Part shown: in pieces, positions 1 to 9,806 of the stretch | How the letters are laid out: each line of letters opens with the position of its first letter | Position numbering within the stretch: position 1 is the first letter of the stretch | Source of the DNA: JBBQFI01 sp038237805 | GTDB taxonomy: Bacteria > Verrucomicrobiota > Verrucomicrobiia > Chthoniobacterales > UBA10450 | NCBI GenBank assembly: GCA_038237805.1 | Contig: JBBRYI010000002.1 | Location: 248,001 to 312,000 of the forward strand | DNA: 64,000 nt | Direction of reading: 5' to 3' | Notes under the pieces: model-generated | What the model was told of the DNA's origin: nothing | The model's database searches: none | Seen by the model: only the letters and a program-made list of their open reading frames with translations | Made by a program: the position numbers and the translations under genes

Positions 1-6
1 GAGCTC

Positions 7-1128
7 GTGCCGGTGAAGAAAAATATTAGCGCAACCCCTTCTGCCATGGCCTCGCCAGGAGAGGAAAGTATGCAAGGCATGGCCGGGATGCCGGGAATGC
101 AAGGGAATCAAACGACCCGAGCGATATCACGCGAGTTCGTTGTTCCAGTGGAACGGCAACAACAAATCGGGGTGACATATGCCAGAGTGCAACGCGAGCA
201 TCTGCGAAAAGAAATCCGTGCCGTCGGAACCGTCGAATACGATTCGCAAAAGCATTGGGCGTTTGTCGCGCGAGTGGAAGGGTACGTGCAGCAATTGTTC
301 GTCGCATCGGCCGGCGAAGTTGTGCAAAAGGAGCAGCCGCTTTTGTCGATCTACAGTCCGGATTTGGCGACGACCGAGCGCGAACTTGTAATGCTGCTGC
401 GCATGCGCGACGAGGCGCGCACCGCGCAAGGGCGCGAGACGCCGGCGCGTTTGATCGCCGCAGCGGAAGCGCGTTTGCAACAGTGGAACGTAACGTCCGA
501 GCAAATCGCCGAACTGGAGAAGAATCGGAATCCAAGTGACACGATCACGCTGAGTTCACCGTTTCACGGAGTGGTGCAGGAGCTTCCCGCACATCAGGGC
601 GTGAACGTGAAGATGGGCGATCACTTGGTTGATGTTGCCGATCTTTCGACGGTCTGGGTTTGGGCCGATTTTTACGAGACCGAACTTAGCGTGTTGAAAG
701 CTGGGCAACCCGTCACGATTACGAGCAAATCGTTTACCGATGCGGAGTTCACCGGCACGATCGCGGTTGTAAATCCGTTTATCGGCGAAACAAATCGCAC
801 ATCGAAAGTGCGAATCGACATTCCGAATCCCGATTTCAAATTGCGCCCAGGCATGTATGCCAACGTCGATCTTGCAATCGACGCGGGTGAACATCTCGCT
901 ATTCCCACGCGCGCCATCATGCCAACGGGTGCGCGCAACATCGCCTTTGTCGATAAAGGAAACGGCAAAATCGAACCGCGCGAGGTGAAGCTCGCCGGGC
1001 AATTCGGAAACTTTTACGCCGTCGACTCCGGCTTAACGGATGGCGAACGCGTCATCGCGAGCGCGAATTTCCTGATCGATGCCGAAGCGAAAGTGCAGAG
1101 CGCGCTCGCGGAGTTCAGTCGGAAGTAA
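7..1128 (+). CDS. cusB: RND efflux periplasmic adaptor (CusB-like), probably 5'-partial
   Basis: Membrane-fusion/adaptor subunit that would link an inner-membrane RND pump to a TolC-type channel in the periplasm. The N-terminal part is Met-rich (MQGMAGMPGMQ, about residues 22-32), as in copper/silver adaptors, followed by the barrel-sandwich/lipoyl and beta-barrel layout of the HlyD/CusB family (LSIYSPDLATTERELV is the start of the helical hairpin; LSSPFHGVVQEL the return lipoyl half). The frame is open to the first base of the window, and the GTG at position 7 has no visible ribosome site, so the true start and any signal peptide probably lie upstream. It ends 9 bp before the CusA-type pump, so the two are one operon. 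Metal identity (Cu/Ag) is inferred from the Met-rich segment and the neighbour. Confidence 0.9.
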   Translation: MPVKKNISATPSAMASPGEESMQGMAGMPGMQGNQTTRAISREFVVPVERQQQIGVTYARVQREHLRKEIRAVGTVEYDSQKHWAFVARVEGYVQQLFVASAGEVVQKEQPLLSIYSPDLATTERELVMLLRMRDEARTAQGRETPARLIAAAEARLQQWNVTSEQIAELEKNRNPSDTITLSSPFHGVVQELPAHQGVNVKMGDHLVDVADLSTVWVWADFYETELSVLKAGQPVTITSKSFTDAEFTGTIAVVNPFIGETNRTSKVRIDIPNPDFKLRPGMYANVDLAIDAGEHLAIPTRAIMPTGARNIAFVDKGNGKIEPREVKLAGQFGNFYAVDSGLTDGERVIASANFLIDAEAKVQSALAEFSRK

Positions 1129-1137
1129 AAGGCGACG

Positions 1138-4100
1138 ATGATTGAGCGACTGATTGATTGGAGTGCGAGGAACAAATTCCTCGTCATCACGCTGTCGATC
1201 ATGGCGGTCGCGCTGGGCATTTACAGCATTTATCGCACGCCGCTCGATGCAATTCCCGATCTGAGCGATGTCCAGGTCATCGTTTACACCGATTGGGAAG
1301 GGCGTTCGCCGGACCTGGTGGAAGATCAAGTCACATATCCGATTTCGTCCCTCTTTATATCCGCGCCGAAGGTCAAGTTCGTCCGCGGCGAATCGATGTT
1401 CGGCAAGTCATTCGTTTACGTCATCTTTCAGGACGGCACGGATATCTATTGGGCGCGCTCGCGGGTCCTCGAATATCTCAGCTCGATTCGCGGCTCGCTA
1501 CCCGAAGATGTAAACCCGGTGCTCGGTCCTGATGCGACGGGCGTGGGTTGGGTTTATGAGTACGCGCTCGTCGATGATAGCGGCAAACATGACCTCGCAG
1601 AATTGCGTTCGCTGCAGGATTGGAATCTGCGTTACGCGCTCGAATCGGTGCCGGGCGTGGCGGAAGTCGCGCCCGTCGGGGGCTTCGTAAAAGAATATCA
1701 GGTCGATCTCGATCCAAACGCGCTCGCGGCTTACAACATTCCGCTGAGCGAAGTCGTTAGGCAAATCAAGGCCAGCAATGGCGATGTCGGCGGAAAAACC
1801 TTCGAAATTGCCACGACTGAATATTACGTGCGCGGCCGCGGGTATTTCAAAAGCCTCACGGACATCGAGAACGTGGTGCTGAAAGTAAACAACGGCACGC
1901 CCGTTTACGTGAAGAATGTTGGAACCGTCCATCTCGGTCCGGCGTTTCGACGCGGCGTTGCGGAGCTCGACGGCAAAGGCGAAGTCGTCGGCGGTATTGT
2001 CGTCATGCGCTTCGGTGAAAACGCACTGCGCGTCATCGACGGTGTGAAGCGCAAGATCGACGAGATCAAATCATCGCTCCCGCCCGGCGTGCGCATCGTT
2101 CCCACTTACGATCGCAGTGAGCTGATTCGACGCGCAATTGCAACATTGCGCGAAAAGTTGATCGAGGAATGCATCGTCGTTGCGCTGGTTTGCATTGTTT
2201 TCCTCTGGCACGTGCGCTCCGCGCTGGTTGCGATCATTACGCTTCCCATCGCAATTGTTCTTTCATTCGTGCCGATGCTTTATCTGCATCTCACGAGCAA
2301 CATCATGTCGTTAGGCGGAATCGCGATCGCCATCGGCGCGATGGTCGACGCGGCGATCATCATGGTGGAGAACGCGCACAAGGCGCTGGAACATTTTCGC
2401 GAGGAACACGGACGTGAACCGGACAATCGCGAGCGCATCGTTACCATCATTGCTGCCGCGAAAAGTGTCGGTCGCCCGCTCTTCTTTTCGCTTCTTGTCA
2501 TCACCGTAAGCTTCATTCCCGTCTTCACGCTCACCGCTCAGGAAGGGCGCCTGTTCAGGCCGCTCGCATTTACAAAGACTTTCTCGATGTTCTTTGCCTC
2601 GTTGCTGGCGGTAACAGTCGCGCCCGTCCTCATGACGCTGCTGATTCGCGGACGGATCGCTCCGGAAGCGCGCAACCCGATCAACCGATTTCTGATTCGC
2701 GTTTATGATCCAGTTGTTGAATTCGTGCTGCGCAATCGCTGGTTCACGCTCGGCTGCGCAGTTGTCGTTCTCCTGCTCACGCTCATTCCGATGCAACGAC
2801 TCGGGACCGAGTTCATGCCGCCGCTCAATGAAGGGACGCTGCTCTACATGCCGACCGCGGTTCCCGGCATCGCGATCGATGAAGCGACGAGAATCTTGCA
2901 AATCCAGGATCGACAACTGAAGAAATTTCCGGAAGTCGAAACTGTTTTCGGCAAAGCTGGGCAAGCCGACACCGCAACCGATCCGGCACCGCTCTCGATG
3001 TTCGAGACCATCGTTTCGCTCAAGCCGTTCAGCCAATGGCGACCGGGAATGACGTGGGACAAACTCGTAGGCGAGATGAATGCGAATCTGCGTACTCCAG
3101 GCATGAACAATATTTTCTGGATGCCAATCCAGACCCGGACCGAAATGCTCACGACCGGAATGCGGAGCAATCTCGGAATCAAAGTCTTTGGCACCGATCT
3201 GCGGACGATCGAAAATGTTTCGGTCGAAATCGAGCACGCGCTCGCCGGTTTTCCGAACGCGCGAAGTGTTTTTTCCGAGCGAGCGAGCAGCGGTTACTTC
3301 CTCGATTTTACCGTCAATCGCGAAGCAGCCGCGCGTTACGGTCTCACCGTGCAGGACGTGAACGACGTCATCGAAACCGCCATCGGCGGCAAAACAATCA
3401 CAACAACTGTCGAAGGCCGCGAGCGTTATCCGGTGAACGCGCGATACGCCCGCGATTTTCGTCAGGACCTCAACGCGATTAAGCGCGTGCTGGTTCCAAC
3501 GCCGGCCGGTGCCCAAGTGCCAATCGAATTACTCGCCGACATCAAATACGAAACCGGTCCGGCCGATATTCGCAGCGAAAACGGACAGCTCACCGGCTTC
3601 GTCTTTGTCGATGCTACCACCGGCGACATCGGCGGTTTCGTGCGCAAGGCTTCTGCACGCATCGCGCAATCCGTAAAGTTTCCGCCCGGATATACGATGC
3701 AATGGACCGGGCAATTTCAATATCTCCAACAAGCCGAACAGCGTTTGAAATTCGTCGTGCCGCTGACTCTCGCCATCATTTTTCTGCTTCTCTATATAAA
3801 TACGCGTTCGGTCGCGAAGACCTTTATCGTTCTGCTCGCCGTTCCGTTCTCGCTCATCGGAGCATTTTGGCTTCTTTGGTTCCTCGGCTATCACATAAGC
3901 GTCGCCGTCTGGGTTGGATTGATCGCGCTCGCCGGTCTCGATGCCGAAACGGGCGTTGTCATGTTGCTCTATCTCGATCACGCCTGGGAAAAATTTCGAG
4001 CCGAAGGTCGGATGAAATCGACTGCTGATCTTCGCGCCGCCATCCACGAAGGCGCGGTGCAACGCCTGCGTCCGAAAATCATGACGGCTTGTGCGATTTT

Positions 4101-4275
4101 GTTCGGCCTCCTGCCCATCATGTGGTCGCCGATCACCCAAACCGGTGCCGATGTCATGAAACGGATCGCCACGCCGATGATCGGCGGCGTCATAACTTCG
4201 ACGATGCTCGAGCTGCTGATTTACCCGGTGATTTTTTTGATGTGGCGCGGAAGGAAAGTGGGAGGTGTATCATGA
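1138..4275 (+). CDS. cusA: CusA-type heavy-metal RND efflux pump
   Basis: Inner-membrane proton-driven pump of the HME-RND family, 1045 aa, the full family length. The proton-relay triad known from E. coli CusA (D405, E939, K984) is visible as D404 (in GAMVDAAI), E937 (in GLDAETGVV) and K980 (in RLRPKIMT), which points to monovalent Cu/Ag rather than divalent metals. The porter domain carries METs near residues 660-680 (FWMPIQTRTEMLTTGM), consistent with Met-relay transport. It follows the adaptor gene by 9 bp and ends in an ATGA overlap with the next tiny ORF. Two copies of the nonamer TCGTTAGGC lie inside the gene. Confidence 0.95.
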   Translation: MIERLIDWSARNKFLVITLSIMAVALGIYSIYRTPLDAIPDLSDVQVIVYTDWEGRSPDLVEDQVTYPISSLFISAPKVKFVRGESMFGKSFVYVIFQDGTDIYWARSRVLEYLSSIRGSLPEDVNPVLGPDATGVGWVYEYALVDDSGKHDLAELRSLQDWNLRYALESVPGVAEVAPVGGFVKEYQVDLDPNALAAYNIPLSEVVRQIKASNGDVGGKTFEIATTEYYVRGRGYFKSLTDIENVVLKVNNGTPVYVKNVGTVHLGPAFRRGVAELDGKGEVVGGIVVMRFGENALRVIDGVKRKIDEIKSSLPPGVRIVPTYDRSELIRRAIATLREKLIEECIVVALVCIVFLWHVRSALVAIITLPIAIVLSFVPMLYLHLTSNIMSLGGIAIAIGAMVDAAIIMVENAHKALEHFREEHGREPDNRERIVTIIAAAKSVGRPLFFSLLVITVSFIPVFTLTAQEGRLFRPLAFTKTFSMFFASLLAVTVAPVLMTLLIRGRIAPEARNPINRFLIRVYDPVVEFVLRNRWFTLGCAVVVLLLTLIPMQRLGTEFMPPLNEGTLLYMPTAVPGIAIDEATRILQIQDRQLKKFPEVETVFGKAGQADTATDPAPLSMFETIVSLKPFSQWRPGMTWDKLVGEMNANLRTPGMNNIFWMPIQTRTEMLTTGMRSNLGIKVFGTDLRTIENVSVEIEHALAGFPNARSVFSERASSGYFLDFTVNREAAARYGLTVQDVNDVIETAIGGKTITTTVEGRERYPVNARYARDFRQDLNAIKRVLVPTPAGAQVPIELLADIKYETGPADIRSENGQLTGFVFVDATTGDIGGFVRKASARIAQSVKFPPGYTMQWTGQFQYLQQAEQRLKFVVPLTLAIIFLLLYINTRSVAKTFIVLLAVPFSLIGAFWLLWFLGYHISVAVWVGLIALAGLDAETGVVMLLYLDHAWEKFRAEGRMKSTADLRAAIHEGAVQRLRPKIMTACAILFGLLPIMWSPITQTGADVMKRIATPMIGGVITSTMLELLIYPVIFLMWRGRKVGGVS

Positions 4276-4366
4276 TGATGGGTTGTCCGATGTGGGTGTG
4301 GGTCGTTGTTGGGATTCTTTGATCGTCTTGCTGATTGTCGTGATCGCAAAACTGCTCAGGCGATGA
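4272..4366 (+). pseudogene. Tiny Met/Cys-leading membrane peptide, frame disrupted
   Basis: A start codon overlaps the cusA stop. The frame reads MMMGCPMWVWVVVGIL and then hits TGA at 4320. In the -1 frame from 4319 the reading continues LIVLLIVVIAKLLRR to a TGA at 4364. Joined, the two pieces make a 31-residue single-span membrane peptide with a Met/Cys head and a basic tail, the usual make-up of small proteins found beside metal pumps. The break falls in the short T run at 4318-4320, so one missing T (mutation or assembly error) or -1 slippage would explain it. That the joined product is the real gene is inference. Confidence 0.45.
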
Positions 4367-4427
4367 CAAGTGTTGGCGGTTGGTCACGCTTGCGAACGAT
4401 GCGAGGTATGATAGGAAACCAGGTCGC

Positions 4428-4814
4428 ATGTCATTAGTCCGACCGATAGTTGTTGCATTGTTGTTGCTGGCCTGGGGGCCGGCGGTGAACAGATGCGTGC
4501 TGGCGGCGGCAGCGCCGCAAATCTTCTCGGATTGCTGCGACGATTCGGCCGGGGGCGGATGTGATTGCTCTCAAAACTCCTGTCAGCAATGCGTGAATGT
4601 GGAAACCGGTTTGACGACCTCCCTGCTCCACGCAGTGAAAGTGGAGCCGCTCGCGAAAGAGAATGTCTGGCAAACAAGAATTCTACGGCTTCTATCGGAG
4701 CGATCCGATCTGAATGCGCAGGTAGTCGACTACTGTTATACGCCGCCAGAACGCCCGCTCTGGCATTTTGTCGCGCGCACCGCGCTTCCCGTGCGCGGTC
4801 CTTCCATTAGTTAG
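4428..4814 (+). CDS. Cys-rich exported protein in the metal-efflux operon
   Basis: 128-aa protein not recognised as a named family. The ATG at 4428 starts a clean signal peptide (MSLVRPIVVALLLLAWGPAV...VLAAAA); an upstream TTG/GTG extension is possible but would add a non-signal tail. The mature N terminus holds a dense cysteine cluster (CCDDSAGGGCDCSQNSCQQC, seven Cys in 20 residues), suitable for soft-metal binding, then a Cys-poor region with no detected motif. It lies between the CusA-type pump and the TolC gene on the same strand, so a periplasmic metal-binding or metal-handoff role is reasonable but unproved. Confidence 0.7.
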   Translation: MSLVRPIVVALLLLAWGPAVNRCVLAAAAPQIFSDCCDDSAGGGCDCSQNSCQQCVNVETGLTTSLLHAVKVEPLAKENVWQTRILRLLSERSDLNAQVVDYCYTPPERPLWHFVARTALPVRGPSIS

Positions 4815-4900
4815 GCAGATCCCGCTCGGGGTCTGGCTTTCTCGTCGCAACGCGCGGATTCCGCGTGCTGCCGCGCATTCGTATGTCGCGTCCGTACTTA

Positions 4901-6175
4901 ATGAAATCATTTCACTCTTACATTTTCTGCGTTGTCTTTTTGGCACTGGTCTTCCCCGTGCGGGTGGAGGCTGCGGAATCTATTTCTCCGCAAGCGCTCG
5001 TCAGTGAGGTGCTGGCGCACAACGCCGAGCTGAATTTCTACCGCGCGGAAATCGCGGCAGCGAAAGGAGGATTGAAAACGGCGGGAACGATTCGCAATCC
5101 AGAATTAAACGCGCAGGCCGGATACAAAAACACACGGGATTACTCCGGTTCTACTTTGGGGGACGGAGCGACCTGGTCGCTTTCGGTTAGTCAAACATTT
5201 GAGTATCCCGGCCGAATCGCGTTACGGAAAGCCATCACGCACGGTGATGTGAGAGTGGCTGAGCTCCATCTCGAACAATTCCGCATAACGTTGGCAGCGC
5301 GTGTTCGCGCGCTGGCTTTTAGCGTAGGGATTGCACACGAAAAATCGATCGCAGCCCGCGAAGTCGCGGACCGCTTTCAGTCCTTAACCGATATCCTTTC
5401 GCAGCGTGAGCCGGCGGGAGTGACGCCATTGTTGGAAACACGCATCCTCGACGGCAATACACTCGCGTTACGGCGGCAAGAACGCGAGGCAGCACTCGCG
5501 GAGAAAACAACGATTGCGGAATTGAATCAACTGCGTGGCCAACCGATCACGGCGCCATTGACGGTCAGCAGCGGTCACTTCGGATTTGCGCCAGTGCCAT
5601 TGCCATCGTTACTCGAAGCTGCGGGGAACAACGCCTTGGATATTCGCATCCGCCAAGCCGAGTTGGTGCAACAAGGTTTCAAAGTCTCGCTCTCGAAAAA
5701 CGAACGCTATCCCGCGATTGCAGTTGGGCCGTTTTATTCGCAGGAGAATGCGGTGGAGAGAGAACAGCAAGCGGGCATTGGCGTTTCCGTGCCACTACCC
5801 CTGTGGGACCGCAACGCTGGAAACATTGAGACGAGCAAGGCACGTGAACAGCAGGCACTCGCCTCCTTGTTGACGACAAGACGCGAAGTCGAGCGGCGTG
5901 TCGCGCAAAGCGCAGCGATCTATCAAACCAAACGCGATGAAATCGACAAGTGGCAGACAGACACCGTAACAAAATTCCGCGAGACAGCCGAACTCGCTGA
6001 TCGCAATTACCGTCTCGGCGCTGTTCCGATTTCCATCTACGTCGAAACGCAAAAGCAATATCTCGAAGTTCTCAGCTCCGTGTTGGAGATGAAGAAGGAC
6101 GCGCTACAGGCGGCACAAGAGTTGGAAATCCTCACCGGATTGAAGCTCTACAAGGAGAAGAACAGCGATGATTGA
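4901..6175 (+). CDS. TolC/CusC-type outer-membrane efflux protein
   Basis: Outer-membrane channel of the OEP family, 424 aa from the ATG at 4901. That start was chosen because it opens directly on a signal peptide (MKSFHSYIFCVVFLALVFPVRVEA); the longer frame from 4865 has a charged tail in front of it. Two tandem long alpha-helical repeats with many Ala/Glu/Arg residues follow, with the LEAAGNNALDIRIRQAEL repeat start near the middle, as expected of TolC trimers. The stop overlaps the start of the CzcA-type pump by 8 bp, so translation of the two is coupled. It probably serves both pumps, because only one adaptor gene is visible. Confidence 0.9.
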   Translation: MKSFHSYIFCVVFLALVFPVRVEAAESISPQALVSEVLAHNAELNFYRAEIAAAKGGLKTAGTIRNPELNAQAGYKNTRDYSGSTLGDGATWSLSVSQTFEYPGRIALRKAITHGDVRVAELHLEQFRITLAARVRALAFSVGIAHEKSIAAREVADRFQSLTDILSQREPAGVTPLLETRILDGNTLALRRQEREAALAEKTTIAELNQLRGQPITAPLTVSSGHFGFAPVPLPSLLEAAGNNALDIRIRQAELVQQGFKVSLSKNERYPAIAVGPFYSQENAVEREQQAGIGVSVPLPLWDRNAGNIETSKAREQQALASLLTTRREVERRVAQSAAIYQTKRDEIDKWQTDTVTKFRETAELADRNYRLGAVPISIYVETQKQYLEVLSSVLEMKKDALQAAQELEILTGLKLYKEKNSDD

Positions 6176-9100
6176 TAAGATTCTCGAATTCTCGATTCGA
6201 CAGCGAGCGCTGGTGCTGATGGCCGCGTTCGCCTTGCTCGTTGGCGGAATTTGGTCGGCGAAAAAGCTGCCGATGGACGCAATTCCCGACATCACGGGCG
6301 TGCAGGTGCAGGTCAACACTTCCATTCCATCGCTCGCGCCGGAAGAAGTCGAGAACCTGGTAACCTTTCCGCTCGAAACGGCGCTCGGCGGCATCGCGGG
6401 CGTAACCGACCTGCGTTCGTTGTCGCGGTTCGGCTTATCGCAAATCACACTTCAATTTACCGACAACACCGACGTCTATCGCGCGCGCCAGCTTGTTACC
6501 GAGCGTTTGCAAAGTGCGGCTGATTCAATCCCGTCCGGACTCACACCAAAGCTCGTTCCGAATTCGACCGGGCTAGGAGAAGTTTTTTACTATTCGGTGG
6601 ACTACGCGCCCGGTGCTACTCCGGCACCGCCGACACGTGAAGTACAGTTGATGGAACTCTGGCAAATCCAGGAATACATCATCAAGCCGCAACTACGCAC
6701 GGTTGCCGGTATTGCCGAGGTCAACGCTTACGGCGGCTATGTGAAACAGATCGTCGTGCAACCGAAGATCGACAAGTTGCGCGATGCAGGCCTGACTGTG
6801 AGCGAGCTTGCCCGCGTCGTCGGTGAGAACGTGGAGAACGCGGGCGGCGGTATCGTTAACTCGGGTAACGAACAGCTTGTTATCCGCGGCGTCGGCCGTG
6901 TCGTGTCGCCGGAAGAAATTGCGGAGCTCCCGGTGAAATTCGCGGCGGGGGTGATGCCACTGCGAGTTAAAGACGTAGCCGAAGTTCGGATCGGGCACGC
7001 TTTTCGCAGCGGCGCCGCGACTGACGCTGGTCAAGAAGCAGTGCTGGGTGTGGCGATGATGTTGATGGGCGAGAATAGCCACGCCGTCGCTGAGCGCGTC
7101 GCTCACAAAGTCGACGAGATTCAGAAGCGATTGCCACCGGGTGTGATCATCAAGCCGCAATATAACCGCAGCGAGTTGGTGCATCGGGCCATTCACACGG
7201 TCGCGAAAAATCTCTTCGAAGGCGCGGTGCTGGTCGTCGTGGTGTTGCTATTTCTACTCGGGAACTGGCGCGCCGCGCTCATCGTCGCTACTGCGATCCC
7301 GCTCGCGTTTCTCTTCGCCATTACCGGCATGACGCGCCTTGGCATCTCCGGAAATCTGATGAGTCTGGGCGCGATCGACTTCGGCCTCATCATCGACGGC
7401 GCGGTCGTGATGGTAGAAAACGTGGTCCGACAACTCGGTTTGAAACAGAATCAGATCGGACGCGCGCTGAACAAAGACGAAAGGCTGCATATCGTTCTGG
7501 CGGCGAGCAAGCAAGTCGGCACACCGATGTTCTTCGGCGTCCTGATCATCGCCATTGTTTACCTGCCCATCTTCGCGCTTTCCGGCATCGAGGGGAAAAT
7601 GTTTCATCCGATGGCGCTGACGGTCATGTTAGCGCTGGGTGGATCGCTCGTTCTGGCGCTGACGCTCATGCCAGCGCTCTCATCGTTGGTGCTGCGCGGT
7701 CGAATTCATGAAGGCGACAATCTTGTCGTACGCCTGTGCAAGAATGTTTACTCACCCATCCTTCGCGCGGCGCTCCGATTGCGCTGGCTTGTTGTACTCG
7801 GGGCGCTTGGATTGTTCGCGCTCGCGCTAGTTGTCTTCAACCGGCTCGGGGCGGACTTCATTCCAAAGCTCGACGAAGGCGCATTCACCATGATGGTTTT
7901 TCGGGCGAATAGCATCAGTGTTGACGCAACCGTCGCAGCGCAAACCAAGACCGACCGCGAAATCAAAGCGCGCGTACCCGAAGTCGACCGAGTGTTTTCG
8001 CGAATTGGCAGTGCCGAGATTGCCACCGACCCAATGCCCCCAAGCGATGCCGACTTCTACATCTATTACAAACCCCGCAATCAATGGCGAAAGATTGATA
8101 ACAAGACAATCAGCAAAGAGGAACTTGCCCAAATCATCAGTAAAGAAATCGAAGCGATCAATGAAGGTGCGCGAGTGATGGTGGCCCAACCGATCGAAAT
8201 GCGTTTCAACGAGATGCTAGAAGGAATTCGCGCCGATATTGCCGTAAAGATTTTCGGGACCGACTACGATGTGCTGGAGCGTCTCGGCGCAGAAGTAAAA
8301 GAGGTGCTCGAACACATCCCTGGTACGCGTGAGGGCGAGGGAGAAGTTGAATATGAAACGACCGGTCGCGCACCGATGCTAGAGATCAGGGTCAAGCGTG
8401 ACGTGCTCTCTAAATATAATCTCCATTCCGGCGATGTGAATCAGGTCATCGCTGCCGCCTTAGGCGGGCAGACTGTGGGCACTCTGGTAGAAGGAAACCG
8501 TCGCTTCGACATCGTTGTGCGGCTCCCCGATAAAGATCGCGAAAATCTCGACGCGATTCGCGCATTGCCCGTTCGCGTCGGGGACTTTGGTATGTTGCCG
8601 CTTGGCACGCTCGCAGATATTGAACGCGTCAAAACGGTATCACCGATTCTTCGCGATTCCGCGCAACGCCGATCAGCATTGATGGTGAACTTGGTGGGTC
8701 GCGATGTGGAAAGTTGGGTACGCGAGGCTGACGCAAAAGTGCGAGAGACCGTCAAACTTCCCGAAGGTTACACTCTCGAATTCGGTGGTCAGTTCGAGAA
8801 TCTGCGCGAGGCAAAGGCGCGACTCGCCTTGGTCGTGCCGACAGCTTTGGTGTTCATCTTCGTCCTCATCTTCATGGCCTTCGGAAGTGTGCGGCAAGCG
8901 TTAGTGGTTTACTCGGGAATTCCACTAGCAATCACGGGCGGCATCTTCGCTCTCTGGATACGCGACATGCCGTTCAGCATTTCCGCCGCAGTAGGTTTCA
9001 TCGCATTGAGCGGGGTCGCCGTGCTTAACGGGGTCGTTATGATTAGCTATTTCAATCAGCTTCGCGAACAAGGAAACGATGTCGACTCCGCTGTTATTGA

Positions 9101-9317
9101 AGGATCGCTAACGCGATTGCGCCCCGTTTTAATGACCGCAGCCGTAGCTGCTTTTGGATTTATACCGATGGCTCTCTCAAGCAGTGCCGGTGCAGAAGTG
9201 CAACGACCATTAGCCACCGTGGTTATCGGCGGCATTATCAGCTCAACGTTTTTAACGCTCGTATTACTTCCGGTGCTTTATGAGTGGGTAGAGAAAAGGC
9301 GAAGTCCGTCGATTTAG
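6168..9317 (+). CDS. czcA: CzcA-type heavy-metal RND efflux pump
   Basis: Second HME-RND pump, 1049 aa. The CzcA charge-relay motif DFGLIIDGAVVMVEN is complete: D404, D410 and E417 match CzcA D402, D408 and E415. The CusA-specific acidic residue of TM10 is replaced (GVAVLNGVVMISY) and the TM11 Lys is Leu (RLRPVLMT), so this pump is of the divalent (Co/Zn/Cd or Ni) type and differs from the CusA-type pump upstream. It is translationally coupled to the TolC gene and is the last gene of the metal block. There is no second adaptor gene, so it must share the adaptor at 7-1128 or use one encoded elsewhere. Confidence 0.93.
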   Translation: MIDKILEFSIRQRALVLMAAFALLVGGIWSAKKLPMDAIPDITGVQVQVNTSIPSLAPEEVENLVTFPLETALGGIAGVTDLRSLSRFGLSQITLQFTDNTDVYRARQLVTERLQSAADSIPSGLTPKLVPNSTGLGEVFYYSVDYAPGATPAPPTREVQLMELWQIQEYIIKPQLRTVAGIAEVNAYGGYVKQIVVQPKIDKLRDAGLTVSELARVVGENVENAGGGIVNSGNEQLVIRGVGRVVSPEEIAELPVKFAAGVMPLRVKDVAEVRIGHAFRSGAATDAGQEAVLGVAMMLMGENSHAVAERVAHKVDEIQKRLPPGVIIKPQYNRSELVHRAIHTVAKNLFEGAVLVVVVLLFLLGNWRAALIVATAIPLAFLFAITGMTRLGISGNLMSLGAIDFGLIIDGAVVMVENVVRQLGLKQNQIGRALNKDERLHIVLAASKQVGTPMFFGVLIIAIVYLPIFALSGIEGKMFHPMALTVMLALGGSLVLALTLMPALSSLVLRGRIHEGDNLVVRLCKNVYSPILRAALRLRWLVVLGALGLFALALVVFNRLGADFIPKLDEGAFTMMVFRANSISVDATVAAQTKTDREIKARVPEVDRVFSRIGSAEIATDPMPPSDADFYIYYKPRNQWRKIDNKTISKEELAQIISKEIEAINEGARVMVAQPIEMRFNEMLEGIRADIAVKIFGTDYDVLERLGAEVKEVLEHIPGTREGEGEVEYETTGRAPMLEIRVKRDVLSKYNLHSGDVNQVIAAALGGQTVGTLVEGNRRFDIVVRLPDKDRENLDAIRALPVRVGDFGMLPLGTLADIERVKTVSPILRDSAQRRSALMVNLVGRDVESWVREADAKVRETVKLPEGYTLEFGGQFENLREAKARLALVVPTALVFIFVLIFMAFGSVRQALVVYSGIPLAITGGIFALWIRDMPFSISAAVGFIALSGVAVLNGVVMISYFNQLREQGNDVDSAVIEGSLTRLRPVLMTAAVAAFGFIPMALSSSAGAEVQRPLATVVIGGIISSTFLTLVLLPVLYEWVEKRRSPSI

Positions 9318-9321
9318 GCAG

Positions 9322-9669
9322 TTAACTGGTTCTCCAAAACGTTACGACCAATCCACCGATGACGATGAGAGCACCTCCAACCAAAATCGCGGGAGTTGGC
9401 GAGGTTCGGAACACAAGAAAGTTAATTATCTGCCAGACAACGAAAAGCGTCGCGATGTAAAGGCCGACGACCTGGCGAAATTCCACTGGCGCTAGATTGA
9501 GAGAGAATCCGTATCCGAATAGAAGACTCGCACCGATTACCATCATGGACAGACGAGTAATCCCGACCTGGTTGAATATTGCCACCCGCACGAGCGCGTC
9601 TCCGCTCACTTCAAGTGTGGTTGCGATCAAGAGAAAGCCTAATGCCGAAAGAATCTGCGAAGTGTTCAT
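9322..9669 (-). CDS. Small four-span membrane protein (DMT/SMR-like)
   Basis: 115-aa integral membrane protein with four hydrophobic segments (about residues 8-25, 38-57, 67-87, 92-111), the size and layout of half-EamA or small multidrug transporters. The first helix carries LLIATTLEVSGDALV, with a Glu in the position where SMR proteins keep their essential Glu, but the rest does not match EmrE closely enough to name it. It converges on the czcA stop with a 4-bp gap. Substrate unknown. Membership of the drug/metabolite transporter superfamily is a cautious reading. Confidence 0.7.
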   Translation of the reverse strand: MNTSQILSALGFLLIATTLEVSGDALVRVAIFNQVGITRLSMMVIGASLLFGYGFSLNLAPVEFRQVVGLYIATLFVVWQIINFLVFRTSPTPAILVGGALIVIGGLVVTFWRTS

Positions 9670-9806
9670 TTGTAAGAGGAACTATCAGCCTTCCGGTATC
9701 GAGCAAAATAAAACATCATGGCGCCGCCGACAGGCAGGCGGATCAGTACGCGATAGACATGATGCGCTCGGGCATTGAGGAGGTCGCCAACAATGTTGAG
9801 CGACAC

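Noticed and set aside
2311..3516. 401-codon open frame on the minus strand inside cusA
   Set aside because: It is a mirror of a high-GC coding frame: Arg/His/Asp-rich, no family pattern, and lies wholly within a gene with all catalytic residues.
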